From QQUD01 sp039029915 (GTDB lineage Bacteria; Chloroflexota; Anaerolineae; Promineifilales; Promineifilaceae), in contig JBCCFD010000408.1 of NCBI GenBank assembly GCA_039029915.1, positions 1 through 7,402 of the forward strand: a stretch of 7,402 nt of DNA, read 5' to 3'. The translations under genes were made by a program, and so were the position numbers. Below the pieces are notes generated by a model that had not been told where the DNA came from, did not search any database, and saw only the letters and a list, made by a program, of their open reading frames with translations. This document shows, piece after piece, positions 1-5,993 of this stretch. Within the stretch, counting starts at the first letter, position 1. The number at the start of each line of letters is the position of its first letter.

Positions 1-71
1 CAACAGTTGTCCCCTTTGTCGAACGTTAGGTTGGCGACTTGAGCCAATTCACCATCAATTGAATACTGCAT
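1..71 (-). CDS. 5' end of a gene running off the window; possibly AIM24/TIGR00266-like
   Basis: Only the first 23 codons are present. The ATG is at 71-69 and the gene continues past base 1. A strong Shine-Dalgarno sequence AAGGAG (minus strand, 79-84) sits 7 nt before the ATG, which makes this a credible translation start rather than a chance ORF. The peptide begins MQYSIDGELAQV and continues with a segment containing LTFDKGDN. This resembles the opening strands of AIM24/TIGR00266 beta-sandwich proteins, which often start with M-x-Y-x-I-x-G-x-x-x-Q-V followed by a short strand and an x-x-G-[ED] turn. The resemblance rests on about 20 residues, so the family call is tentative. The gene is separated from the upstream ECF operon by 206 nt containing hairpin arms, so it probably has its own transcription or leader control. 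Confidence 0.6.
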   Translation of the reverse strand, partial: MQYSIDGELAQVANLTFDKGDNC

Positions 72-120
72 GGTTAATCTCCTTTTCTTGCTTTTGAACA
101 ATTGTAGCGGTTGGCGACTT
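29..120. repeat. 12-bp direct repeat GGTTGGCGACTT, two copies
   Basis: The word GGTTGGCGACTT occurs at 29-40 and again at 109-120, 80 bp apart. The first copy lies inside the start of the leftmost gene. The second lies 38-49 nt upstream of that gene's ATG on the minus strand, where it reads AAGTCGCCAACC. Two identical 12-mers so close together are unlikely by chance. They could be paired regulator sites or a dispersed genomic word, and nothing in the window decides between these. Confidence 0.55.
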
Positions 121-141
121 TTCTACCATTTTTGATTAAGT

Positions 142-208
142 GTTCCGAAGTTTCTAAATTGAAAAATGTACTAGATAAAAGCTTCGGAACCTCGAGTAAA
201 CGAAGTTT
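142..208. other. Three-armed inverted repeat able to form two alternative hairpins
   Basis: Arm A (142-153, GTTCCGAAGTTT) pairs with arm B (179-190, complement of A with one G-U) over 12 positions around a 25-nt loop. The core of 9 pairs (142-150 with 182-190) is perfect. Arm B can instead pair through 179-186 with arm C (201-208, CGAAGTTT) over 8 positions, one a G-U, around a 14-nt loop. A-B and B-C exclude each other. Neither hairpin is followed directly by a U-run, so this is not a standard intrinsic terminator on either strand. It lies between the end of the ECF ATPase gene and the start of the leftmost gene, so it could act as a 3' stabiliser, a leader switch for the leftmost gene, or a copy of a dispersed hairpin element. 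Confidence 0.55.
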
Positions 209-277
209 GCAGCCGTCTTTTTATTCAAAACAGGAACTTCATTTCACTTAAACACATCATTATCTGATTTGAATCAA

Positions 278-1663
278 TTAAGCAATAGGCAGTGAAAAAT
301 CACAGCATCGTTTAATTAGCTCCCCATCATGGGTGATAATTAGGATAGATTTTCCCGATTTTGCTAGCTCGCGAAAAAGGGTGGCTACAATATTCATGTT
401 GCCCCCGTCTAACCCGCTGGTTGGCTCATCAAAAATAAGAATTTCTCTGTTGGACATTAATCCACAAGCGATGGATAGCCTTAATCTCTGCCCGCCTGAA
501 AGCGTGGCTGGGTGGCTATCTTTATATTGATATAAGCCTAACCTTTTTAATAGTTCTCTTGCTTTTTCTAATGTTGATTCAGTTAAATTTTGGGTTAGCA
601 AAAGTTCGCTTGATACGCTGTTTGTAAAAAACTGTGTTCCTGTTTCGTTTGAGCTGTACCAGACTCTCGAGCGTCTTTTGAGACGACGAGTTGATTTTTC
701 CAAGATTTCTATTTTGCCGCTTGTTTTTCCATCCAAACCAGCTAGGGCCAGCGCGAGGGTTGTTTTACCAGCACCATTTCGACCCGTTACAGAGATGATT
801 TGGCCGGGCCATACTTTGAAATTTTGGTTTTGAAGGATTGTATTTCGGCCTCTTTTAATAGAAAGGGCAGTTGTTGATAAAAGTGGTGACCCCTGTCCCG
901 CTGGTCTCGGCAGATCGGGTATATGAATAGGCGTGCTGCTTCTTAACCAAGCATCGTCTCTTTGCTTTTTCGTCAGCTTTCCCATTTCTTTCGCGGTTTT
1001 TTCCCATGTAATAGCACCATCTTTTAGATAAACAAATCTATCAACAATCCCATCAAGCCAAGAGAGTCTATGTTCTGCAATGATGAGGGTTTTCCCTGAT
1101 GACTTTAAGTCTGAAACGGTTTGTTTTAATTGGACAACCCCCTCAGCGTCTAAGTTTGCTGTTGGTTCATCAAACACATAGATTTCAGGATTTAATGTAT
1201 AAACGCTGGCGATAGCGACGCGCTGTTTTTCACCACTGGAAAGATCATCTAGGTTTCGATTTATCAAGCTATTAAGTTTGAAATGCGAAATTGCTTGGTG
1301 GGTGAGGCGGACGACTTCTGGATGAGCCAGCCCATAATTTTCTGTTGCAAACGCGATTTCTCCGGCTAATTCCGATGAAAAGAACTGGCTTTTTGGGTCT
1401 TGGAAAACTGAGCCGATTTGACGGCTAATTTCCCAAATCGGTTTTTGGGTGAAGTCATCATTGCCGATTGTGATTGTGCCAGATAAACGGCCGTAAAAAT
1501 AATGAGGCGCCAGTCCGTTTAAAACGCGAGTTAACGTGCTCTTGCCGCCACCCGAAGGACCAGTTAAAACGACGCATTCTCCCTTTTGAATCGATAGATC
1601 AATCTCCTTTACACCATAATCGCTATCGGCATACGTAAAAGAGACATTGCGTAGCGCGATCAA
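278..1663 (-). CDS. ECF transporter ATPase with two fused ABC domains (EcfA-type)
   Basis: This is a 461-residue protein that would supply both ATP sites of an energy-coupling-factor importer at the inner face of the membrane. Domain 1 (about 1-235) has Walker A GPSGGGKST at 35-43, Q-loop Q88, signature LSSGEKQR at 141-148, Walker B IYVFDEP at 161-167 with catalytic E166, and switch H198. Domain 2 (about 262-461) has Walker A GRNGAGKTT at 294-302, signature LSGGQRLR at 388-395, Walker B ILIFDEP at 408-414 with E413, and H445. In domain 2 the expected Q-loop glutamine appears to be N339, judged by alignment on the QFF at 344-346. The start is TTG at 1663, in a TTGA overlap with the EcfT stop, with AGGAGG 9 nt upstream. 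It is the last gene of the cassette. Fusion of the two ATPases is common in cassettes where S, T and A genes are adjacent. The ATPase role is certain; the substrate is unknown. Confidence 0.93.
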   Translation of the reverse strand: MIALRNVSFTYADSDYGVKEIDLSIQKGECVVLTGPSGGGKSTLTRVLNGLAPHYFYGRLSGTITIGNDDFTQKPIWEISRQIGSVFQDPKSQFFSSELAGEIAFATENYGLAHPEVVRLTHQAISHFKLNSLINRNLDDLSSGEKQRVAIASVYTLNPEIYVFDEPTANLDAEGVVQLKQTVSDLKSSGKTLIIAEHRLSWLDGIVDRFVYLKDGAITWEKTAKEMGKLTKKQRDDAWLRSSTPIHIPDLPRPAGQGSPLLSTTALSIKRGRNTILQNQNFKVWPGQIISVTGRNGAGKTTLALALAGLDGKTSGKIEILEKSTRRLKRRSRVWYSSNETGTQFFTNSVSSELLLTQNLTESTLEKARELLKRLGLYQYKDSHPATLSGGQRLRLSIACGLMSNREILIFDEPTSGLDGGNMNIVATLFRELAKSGKSILIITHDGELIKRCCDFSLPIA

Positions 1664-2355
1664 AATTTAACGCCTCCTATGGTTAAAAATGCAATCGTTG
1701 CCACCAACCAAACAAAAATCCACACCGCATCTCTGGCTTCAAATCTCTTCTCATAATAACTGCTTCGAACGTTTGGGTTCGTTGCCCCACGAGATACGGC
1801 CGAAGCCGACAGTTGGTCAGCGATTTGCAAAAACCTGAGGAGAATTGGCACTAAAATATATTCGGCCGTTAAGAATGGATGCCTGACAATATGTTGCCAA
1901 TCCGTTAAGCTGCGATTTTTCATGGAGCGGAAAACACCATTTATTTCCGATTTGAGCGTGGGGAAAAATCGAAATATAACCAAAACGCCTAAAATGACCG
2001 GTGTAGGTGCCTTCATTTTTGATAAGGTTGATGCCATCTCACCGGGTGGTGTCGTCATTAAATCCCAACCAACAATGGCCATCGGTAGAATGATCCAGCT
2101 GGTTAACAGAAAGATTTCGGAAATAAGAGGGAGGTTGACACCTTGAAAGCGCACCGGTAGTAATAACGCCCCAATGACAACATAAAATATGAAGGCTCTG
2201 ATTGCAAACTGCCATCGTCTTTGTATCGCTAACTGCAGCAGACCGAGCAAAACCAGACTGCCCATTGCGATGACATTCGCTGTAACCGCAACAATAATAG
2301 ACATGCATAGCACTGCCCAAAGCTTAACGGCCGTTGCAAAGCGCCTCTCTGTCAG
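1660..2355 (-). CDS. ECF transporter transmembrane subunit EcfT (probable CTG start)
   Basis: This integral membrane scaffold couples the ATPase to the substrate-binding S component. With the start proposed here it is 231 residues, within the usual EcfT range. The middle carries the typical PPGEM...FRFFPTLKSEI stretch. Two cytoplasmic coupling motifs follow: a degenerate one, SMKNRSL (about 144-150), and a canonical one, ASAVSRG, whose SRG is at about 188-190. Both contact the ATPase grooves in this family. The reading frame stays open further upstream, but there it overlaps the S gene out of frame and encodes an implausible Cys/Arg/His-rich peptide. No ATG, GTG or TTG occurs in frame near the expected start. 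A CTG at 2355-2353 forms a CTGA overlap with the S-gene stop and has AAAGGCGGG about 7 nt upstream, so I place the start there. The next in-frame options, GTG and ATG, fall inside the first membrane helix. Function is confident; the start is less so. Confidence 0.85.
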   Translation of the reverse strand: MTERRFATAVKLWAVLCMSIIVAVTANVIAMGSLVLLGLLQLAIQRRWQFAIRAFIFYVVIGALLLPVRFQGVNLPLISEIFLLTSWIILPMAIVGWDLMTTPPGEMASTLSKMKAPTPVILGVLVIFRFFPTLKSEINGVFRSMKNRSLTDWQHIVRHPFLTAEYILVPILLRFLQIADQLSASAVSRGATNPNVRSSYYEKRFEARDAVWIFVWLVATIAFLTIGGVKF

Positions 2356-2948
2356 AGGACACCCGCCTTTGAAAAATGCTTGCTTAGCAATCTGGCGCCA
2401 ATGAGGCTTCCCACAAACCCGCCAGCGGCAGACAGCACGATAATGATGGTGACCCAAATGGGATCTGCAAAATATCTTGTCATCGCATCGACCATTTCTT
2501 GACCACCCGCATCGGCGATAAATACTTGATAGGTATCCCAGAAAAACCAAACGGGTACAAAGTTTCTGCCCGCATACATGACCGCAGCAACCATCCAGGA
2601 CACCGTGATTTTGCGAATGCTGTTCCAGCCATCATTCCATAATATTGCTTCACATACGACAGCGGCAACAGAAAAGAGCACCAGCATGGTCCAGTTGCTT
2701 AACAGCGTGAACATAATCCCATTTAAAATCATTAGCACGGCGGTGACAAATCGTTTTTTCACCCTAGAGATCATCAGCATGTAGATTGGCCCCGCTACAA
2801 TCGCCCCGATTGGGGTTGAGAGCACCATACCCACAAAATCATTAATGGCGCCACCAATGTTTGCCATGACTTGAACAACGATTATTAATAAACTGAGTAG
2901 AACCGTCGTAATAACGTTGTTGACGGTCCATGATTTGGTATTTCCCAT
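2352..2948 (-). CDS. ECF transporter substrate-binding (S) component, MptD/Trep_Strep family
   Basis: This very hydrophobic protein of 198 residues with about five or six membrane segments would be the substrate-recognising subunit of the ECF importer. The C-terminus GARLLSKHFSKAGVL matches the basic K-H-F-x-K-A-G motif that closes proteins of the MptD-type/TIGR02185 (Trep_Strep) family, whose usual length is about 190. Its immediate neighbours are EcfT and EcfA, as expected for a dedicated (group I) ECF cassette. I chose the ATG at 2948 (MGNTKSW), preceded by an AAAAGGA about 12 nt upstream. The in-frame ATG at 2960 abuts that ribosome binding site and is less likely. An open frame extending to 3053 overlaps the hydrolase gene and has no support. 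The substrate is unknown. The 61-nt gap upstream is too short to hold a known vitamin riboswitch, so no substrate can be inferred from one. Confidence 0.85.
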   Translation of the reverse strand: MGNTKSWTVNNVITTVLLSLLIIVVQVMANIGGAINDFVGMVLSTPIGAIVAGPIYMLMISRVKKRFVTAVLMILNGIMFTLLSNWTMLVLFSVAAVVCEAILWNDGWNSIRKITVSWMVAAVMYAGRNFVPVWFFWDTYQVFIADAGGQEMVDAMTRYFADPIWVTIIIVLSAAGGFVGSLIGARLLSKHFSKAGVL

Positions 2949-3009
2949 CTTAACTAACATTCCTTTTAAATTTTGTCTGAGGAAGTATACCTTTTTGTTT
3001 AGAAAATCT

Positions 3010-3735
3010 TTACCTAAATTTGGCGGTGAATTCTTCAATAAGCGTTGCCACAATTTTAGGATGATCCCTGGCGATTAAATGACCGCTTTCCAGAGTGATT
3101 ATTTCTGCATGAGGTATATCATCTCTAAATGTTTTGATCTCTTTATCCCCAACTGCTTGGCTATGTCTGCCTTGAACTAATAGCACAGGGCACGAAATGT
3201 TTTTTGCTCGTTTTCGTATTAAAGAAGTTTGCGCTAGGATATCTTTTACCAGCGCTCCAGACGCTAATTTAGGGTCTAAAGTTGAAACTTGAGATTTTCC
3301 TGCAGAAATCGCTGAAGCAACTTTAGCGCCTTCCTGCCTACCGGCAGCCGTTGGGGGATGGGGTGTTACATCCAATGAGATGAGACCGTTTACAGGAGAA
3401 TCTTTCTGGCCCGCGATCATGAAACCAATTAAGCCTCCGATTGAGCCGCCCACAATGACTAAAGGTGTGCCAGCTATTTTCGAAACGACGGTGTTTATAT
3501 CTTCAACAAAATCCGTGAACTGATAATGATTCACACGGCCGCTTTGCCCGTGCCCTCGTAAATCTGGTGCGATGATTTGCCACTGAAGATTGCTTAGCCG
3601 TTCAATAATGGGTATCCAGACGGTGCGATTTTCCCCACCTGCATGTAGCAACAAAAGCGTTGGCCTTTCCTTCTTGCCGCTAATTGTCAAGGTAAGATTT
3701 AAATCTTTAGTTACTTGTATATTGACATCATTCAA
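3010..3735 (-). CDS. Alpha/beta-hydrolase fold protein
   Basis: This is a cytosolic hydrolase of 241 residues in the single-domain alpha/beta-hydrolase size range. It shows the oxyanion-hole region LLLLHAGGENRT (H31), the APDLRGHGQSG strand and loop (57-66), the nucleophile elbow VGGSIGG with Ser98, and the catalytic histidine in ESGHLIARD (His219). The usual acid after strand 7 is not obvious (VQGRHSQAV, 188-195). D122 in SLDVTP is a likely alternative acid, as in related peroxidase-like/MenH-like hydrolases with a DVTP motif. There is no signal peptide. The start is TTG at 3735, with AAAGGA 7 nt upstream and no in-frame ATG nearby. It follows the DMT transporter by 11 nt, so co-translation is likely, and the ECF S gene follows after 61 nt. 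It might process the compound moved by the adjacent transporters, but the sequence does not reveal the substrate. Confidence 0.88.
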   Translation of the reverse strand: MNDVNIQVTKDLNLTLTISGKKERPTLLLLHAGGENRTVWIPIIERLSNLQWQIIAPDLRGHGQSGRVNHYQFTDFVEDINTVVSKIAGTPLVIVGGSIGGLIGFMIAGQKDSPVNGLISLDVTPHPPTAAGRQEGAKVASAISAGKSQVSTLDPKLASGALVKDILAQTSLIRKRAKNISCPVLLVQGRHSQAVGDKEIKTFRDDIPHAEIITLESGHLIARDHPKIVATLIEEFTAKFR

Positions 3736-3746
3736 AATAACGTCCT

Positions 3747-4655
3747 TTATTTATTTCTTTTGTTTGGCATAAAGTTGATGAGATAAAGGCCACTGCCTAT
3801 GAGGAACATACCAATGAGCATTGTCTGCGTAATAATTTCATTTAACCATAGCGCGCCAGTGACGGTGGCAAAAATTGGAACGAGAAACGAATTAAGCGAA
3901 AATGCTGTTGCACCGTATGTTCGCTGTATATAAAAGGCTAGAAACTGGGCTGCCAGAGCGCCAATAAATGCGGCATATCCAAGCGTTAAATAACCGCTAC
4001 GTGTGACATTAGCGAGCGAAAAGTCGCCTAAAAAGATGGTCACAATAAAAACAACAGCGGTTGCAACAAGCAGGCGAATTGCCGTTACTTGCATCGGATC
4101 TGTGTTTCTCATTTGAGTTCGTACAAACATAGTGTTACATACTTCAAATACCAGACCACCAACGACAAGAAAGAAACCGATTGGGCTGGCGCGGCCAACA
4201 TCTGCTAAGCCGCTTTCCCCACGCAAAGCCAAGAGTAAGGTGCCGCATATTGCCAAGCCAACGCCTAACGCTTTCGGCCGTGTCATTTTTTCGTCTGGTA
4301 AAATGAAATGGGCCGCAATGACCAGCATAACCGGCAGTGTAATGACATATAAACTGGCCACGCCGCTAGATTGATATTGTAAAGAAAGAATAAAAGTGGG
4401 TATAGGGATAGCCACACCAAGAATGCCGCTAAGCGAGGCCTGTCGCCACAGTTTTTTGTCGGTTGGGAGCTTGCCCTGCGTGAGATATAGGATTGGCCAA
4501 AAGACGAGTGAAGCCAATGCAAGACGAAGCGTGATAAAAAAATACGGATCGAACTCACTAATCCCAAAACGGCTAGCCACAGCGTTCACACCCCAAAAAA
4601 GGCTAAGAAGCGCAACAATTGGTAATGCCTGTAAATAATTTGGAGAGGCGTTCAT
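3747..4655 (-). CDS. EamA/DMT-superfamily transporter
   Basis: This inner-membrane protein of 302 residues has about ten predicted helices in two EamA repeats (roughly 10-145 and 158-294). The internal duplication is visible: SSGVASLYVITLPVM (96-110) leading to LPDEKMT, and YGATAFSLNSFLVPI (247-261) leading to LNEIIT, occupy equivalent places before the last helix of each half. The N-terminal LFWGVNAVASRF and TM2 ITLRLALASLVFWP are typical of the family. Members export amino acids, metabolites or nucleotide precursors, and the substrate here is unknown. The ATG at 4655 has only a weak ribosome binding site. An in-frame stop lies upstream, and a small ORF with a strong site ends 10 nt before it, so translation may depend on coupling. 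The hydrolase gene follows by 11 nt. Confidence 0.92.
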   Translation of the reverse strand: MNASPNYLQALPIVALLSLFWGVNAVASRFGISEFDPYFFITLRLALASLVFWPILYLTQGKLPTDKKLWRQASLSGILGVAIPIPTFILSLQYQSSGVASLYVITLPVMLVIAAHFILPDEKMTRPKALGVGLAICGTLLLALRGESGLADVGRASPIGFFLVVGGLVFEVCNTMFVRTQMRNTDPMQVTAIRLLVATAVVFIVTIFLGDFSLANVTRSGYLTLGYAAFIGALAAQFLAFYIQRTYGATAFSLNSFLVPIFATVTGALWLNEIITQTMLIGMFLIGSGLYLINFMPNKRNK

Positions 4656-4665
4656 ATTACCAGCG

Positions 4666-4731
4666 CTATCGCTGCAATACCCCGAATAGCATCGTGCCTA
4701 TACGTGAGTTTCTTGACTCAATAATCTCCAT
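4666..4731 (-). CDS. Possible 21-residue leader ORF upstream of the DMT transporter
   Basis: An ATG at 4731 opens 21 codons (beginning MEIIESRNSR and ending GVLQR) before a TAG at 4668-4666. It has the best ribosome binding site in this part of the window (AGGAG, 6-nt spacer), whereas the transporter ATG 10 nt after its stop has hardly any. This is the arrangement expected of a translationally coupled or attenuating leader peptide. The peptide has no recognisable domain and no obvious run of a single regulatory amino acid. It is in a different frame from the transporter. An ancestral N-terminus detached by a frameshift is possible, but the transporter already starts at a normal EamA N-terminus, which argues against it. 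Confidence 0.4.
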   Translation of the reverse strand: MEIIESRNSRIGTMLFGVLQR

Positions 4732-4737
4732 ATTTAT

Positions 4738-4742
4738 CTCCT
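4738..4742 (-). promoter_or_regulatory. Strong Shine-Dalgarno site (AGGAG) for the leader ORF
   Basis: AGAAGGAGATAAATATG reads on the minus strand here, giving AGGAG with a 6-nt A/T spacer to the ATG at 4731. The annotated transporter begins 76 nt further downstream in another frame. The site therefore either serves the 21-codon leader ORF or marks recruitment of ribosomes that reinitiate at the transporter. Confidence 0.55.
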
Positions 4743-4783
4743 TCTCTAGCGTTTATGGCGTTGAGATTTGGTCATTTTGGATG

Positions 4784-5332
4784 CTAGATCCAAGTTGCAC
4801 CATCGATGCTCAGGGAATAAAACGTTGCCTCATTGTTTGGGTTTTGACCATGAGTAAACAAACCTATTTGGAATTCTGAACTTTGCTCAAGCCAATTGGG
4901 GTATTCTTTTTCACCAGCAACGGTAAGGTCATCATTGTTCCAGAAAATTGTTATCAAACTCGGTTCAATCTTTAACTTTAGATTTGTTCTTGATGATTCA
5001 AAAGGGATTCTTATTTCTGATGCCGGTTTGCCTGCCAGTTCTTTTGCGAGAACGAGCACATGTTTTTGGCTGACCATCTCCCTGACAAACTTGACATAGT
5101 TATCGCTGTCAACAAAAAGAACGACCCCAGCCTGCTCACCATCAAATTGGGGGAATAAATCTAGTGATAGTTCAATGGAAACCTTTCTGTATTTAGGTGG
5201 GAAAAGGATGATGTCAGAGCAACTATTGCCTTTCCCCCACATAGACCCTGTGTTAGTTACGATAGTTGGGATGCCATCTTTTGTCTTGATGTTGTTGGCT
5301 AGATTAACTATCTTAGCATTATTGAAATCCAT
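4784..5332 (-). CDS. DUF1349/concanavalin A-like beta-sandwich protein
   Basis: The protein has 182 residues with no signal peptide or membrane segment, so it is probably cytosolic. The segment GEQAGVVLFVDSDNYVKF (65-82) and the C-terminal strands FQIGLFTHG (154-162) plus ATFYSLSID (169-177) match the pattern of DUF1349 / ConA-like lectin-glucanase domains. In those domains, G-x-Q-A-G-hhh-x-x-D-x-x-x-Y-h-K is typical. The sandwich is essentially the whole protein, with no attached GH43 catalytic domain. Its activity is unknown; sugar-ligand binding is a possibility from the fold only. The ATG at 5332 has AAAGGA 9 nt upstream. An open frame back to a TTG at 5377 lacks a good site and overlaps a hairpin. 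It sits 93 nt after the four-helix membrane protein gene. Confidence 0.75.
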   Translation of the reverse strand: MDFNNAKIVNLANNIKTKDGIPTIVTNTGSMWGKGNSCSDIILFPPKYRKVSIELSLDLFPQFDGEQAGVVLFVDSDNYVKFVREMVSQKHVLVLAKELAGKPASEIRIPFESSRTNLKLKIEPSLITIFWNNDDLTVAGEKEYPNWLEQSSEFQIGLFTHGQNPNNEATFYSLSIDGATWI

Positions 5333-5372
5333 ACTTTTGATTCCTTTTGTTACATAACGGCCGTAAATTAGC

Positions 5373-5395
5373 CTCAAAAAGTTAGCGTTTTTGAG
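5373..5395. other. Perfect 8-bp hairpin between genes
   Basis: CTCAAAAA at 5373-5380 and TTTTTGAG at 5388-5395 form a perfect inverted repeat around a 7-nt loop. It lies in the 93-nt gap between the four-helix membrane protein gene and the DUF1349-like gene. The stem is A/T-rich and lacks a trailing U-run beyond its own 3' arm, so at most it is a weak terminator or processing site. An ACGGCCGT palindrome lies beside it at 5357-5364. Confidence 0.4.
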
Positions 5396-5425
5396 AGGTT
5401 ACATTGCGCTCTCCAATTTTTGTGA

Positions 5426-5992
5426 TTACGCCGTTTTTCTTCTGTAAACCCAAAAGAAGACGCCAATGAGTAATCCCACCAAAAAAACGATAAAACTGCC
5501 TCTCACAAACACCCACTTGGTCATGGTAAATACGGCCGTTAAGCTGTCTAAAATTGGGGTTGTTATTGGATATCTTGCCATGACAATGGAAGCGGAACTG
5601 TTTTCAAATAGGTCGAAAATCCCTCCAAAAATTGGCACCAAGTTTGCTTTTTGCCAGAGAGCGTCCGCTGCGTGTAGCTTCCGGAAAGCCCAGCTTATCC
5701 ACGTGCCTAAAAACAGCGTGTAGGCCAAAGGCCAAACAACATCGAAGGTAAATCGGGAGCGAATATAGGCTTGCCGTCCCTCAGGTCCATATGCTTCAGC
5801 CATTGCGTAAAGCTCTGCAGCTGAGTAGTAAAAAGAGCTGTCTGGTGAGCCTGCCCCCCCGCTAATGGCCTCTGCCTGTTCAGCCTGATTAGGCAAAATC
5901 CAAATGATAAATGCAGCAAATAGGGCTAATGTTAAAACGGCCGTCCAGCCATTCGAGATTGAGTGCATTCCTGAAGATAGCTTGTTGAGCAT
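5426..5992 (-). CDS. Conserved-looking four-helix membrane protein of unknown function
   Basis: The protein has 188 residues with four hydrophobic segments at about 16-33, 83-103, 116-135 and 160-184, and a large loop of about 50 residues between the first two. Polar residues lie in or near the membrane: YIRSRFTFD (76-84) before TM2, and FDLFENSSAS (126-135) at the end of TM3. These look like functionally constrained positions. I recall similar unnamed membrane proteins with the R-x-R-F-T-F-D...F-D-x-x-E-N pattern, but cannot assign a role. The ATG at 5992 follows the regulator's stop by one base. Its ribosome binding site AAAGGA (7-nt spacer) is inside the regulator's last codons, so the two are translationally linked. 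It could be a sensor, a membrane anchor or an effector controlled together with the Lrp protein. Confidence 0.85.
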   Translation of the reverse strand: MLNKLSSGMHSISNGWTAVLTLALFAAFIIWILPNQAEQAEAISGGAGSPDSSFYYSAAELYAMAEAYGPEGRQAYIRSRFTFDVVWPLAYTLFLGTWISWAFRKLHAADALWQKANLVPIFGGIFDLFENSSASIVMARYPITTPILDSLTAVFTMTKWVFVRGSFIVFLVGLLIGVFFWVYRRKTA

Positions 5993-5993
5993 G

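Noticed and set aside
333..530. Plus-strand open frame inside the EcfA gene
   Set aside because: It is antisense to the well-supported second ATPase domain, has no ribosome binding site and encodes no recognisable protein.
1413..1441. Perfect 8-bp inverted repeat CCGATTTG/CAAATCGG
   Set aside because: It lies in the middle of the EcfA coding region near the Q-loop, with no U-run and no plausible role as a terminator; a chance match in coding sequence is adequate.
2356..2550. N-terminal extension of the EcfT frame
   Set aside because: It overlaps the S-component gene out of frame and encodes a Cys/His/Arg-rich stretch unlike any EcfT, so it is a shadow of the S gene.
2949..3009. Possible riboswitch upstream of the ECF S component
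   Set aside because: The gap is only 61 nt, with no recognisable thiamine, cobalamin, preQ1 or flavin element and no terminator stem.
2949..3053. Longer N-terminus of the S component starting at 3053
   Set aside because: It overlaps the end of the hydrolase gene, adds a non-family polar tail, and the ATG at 2948 fits the usual length.
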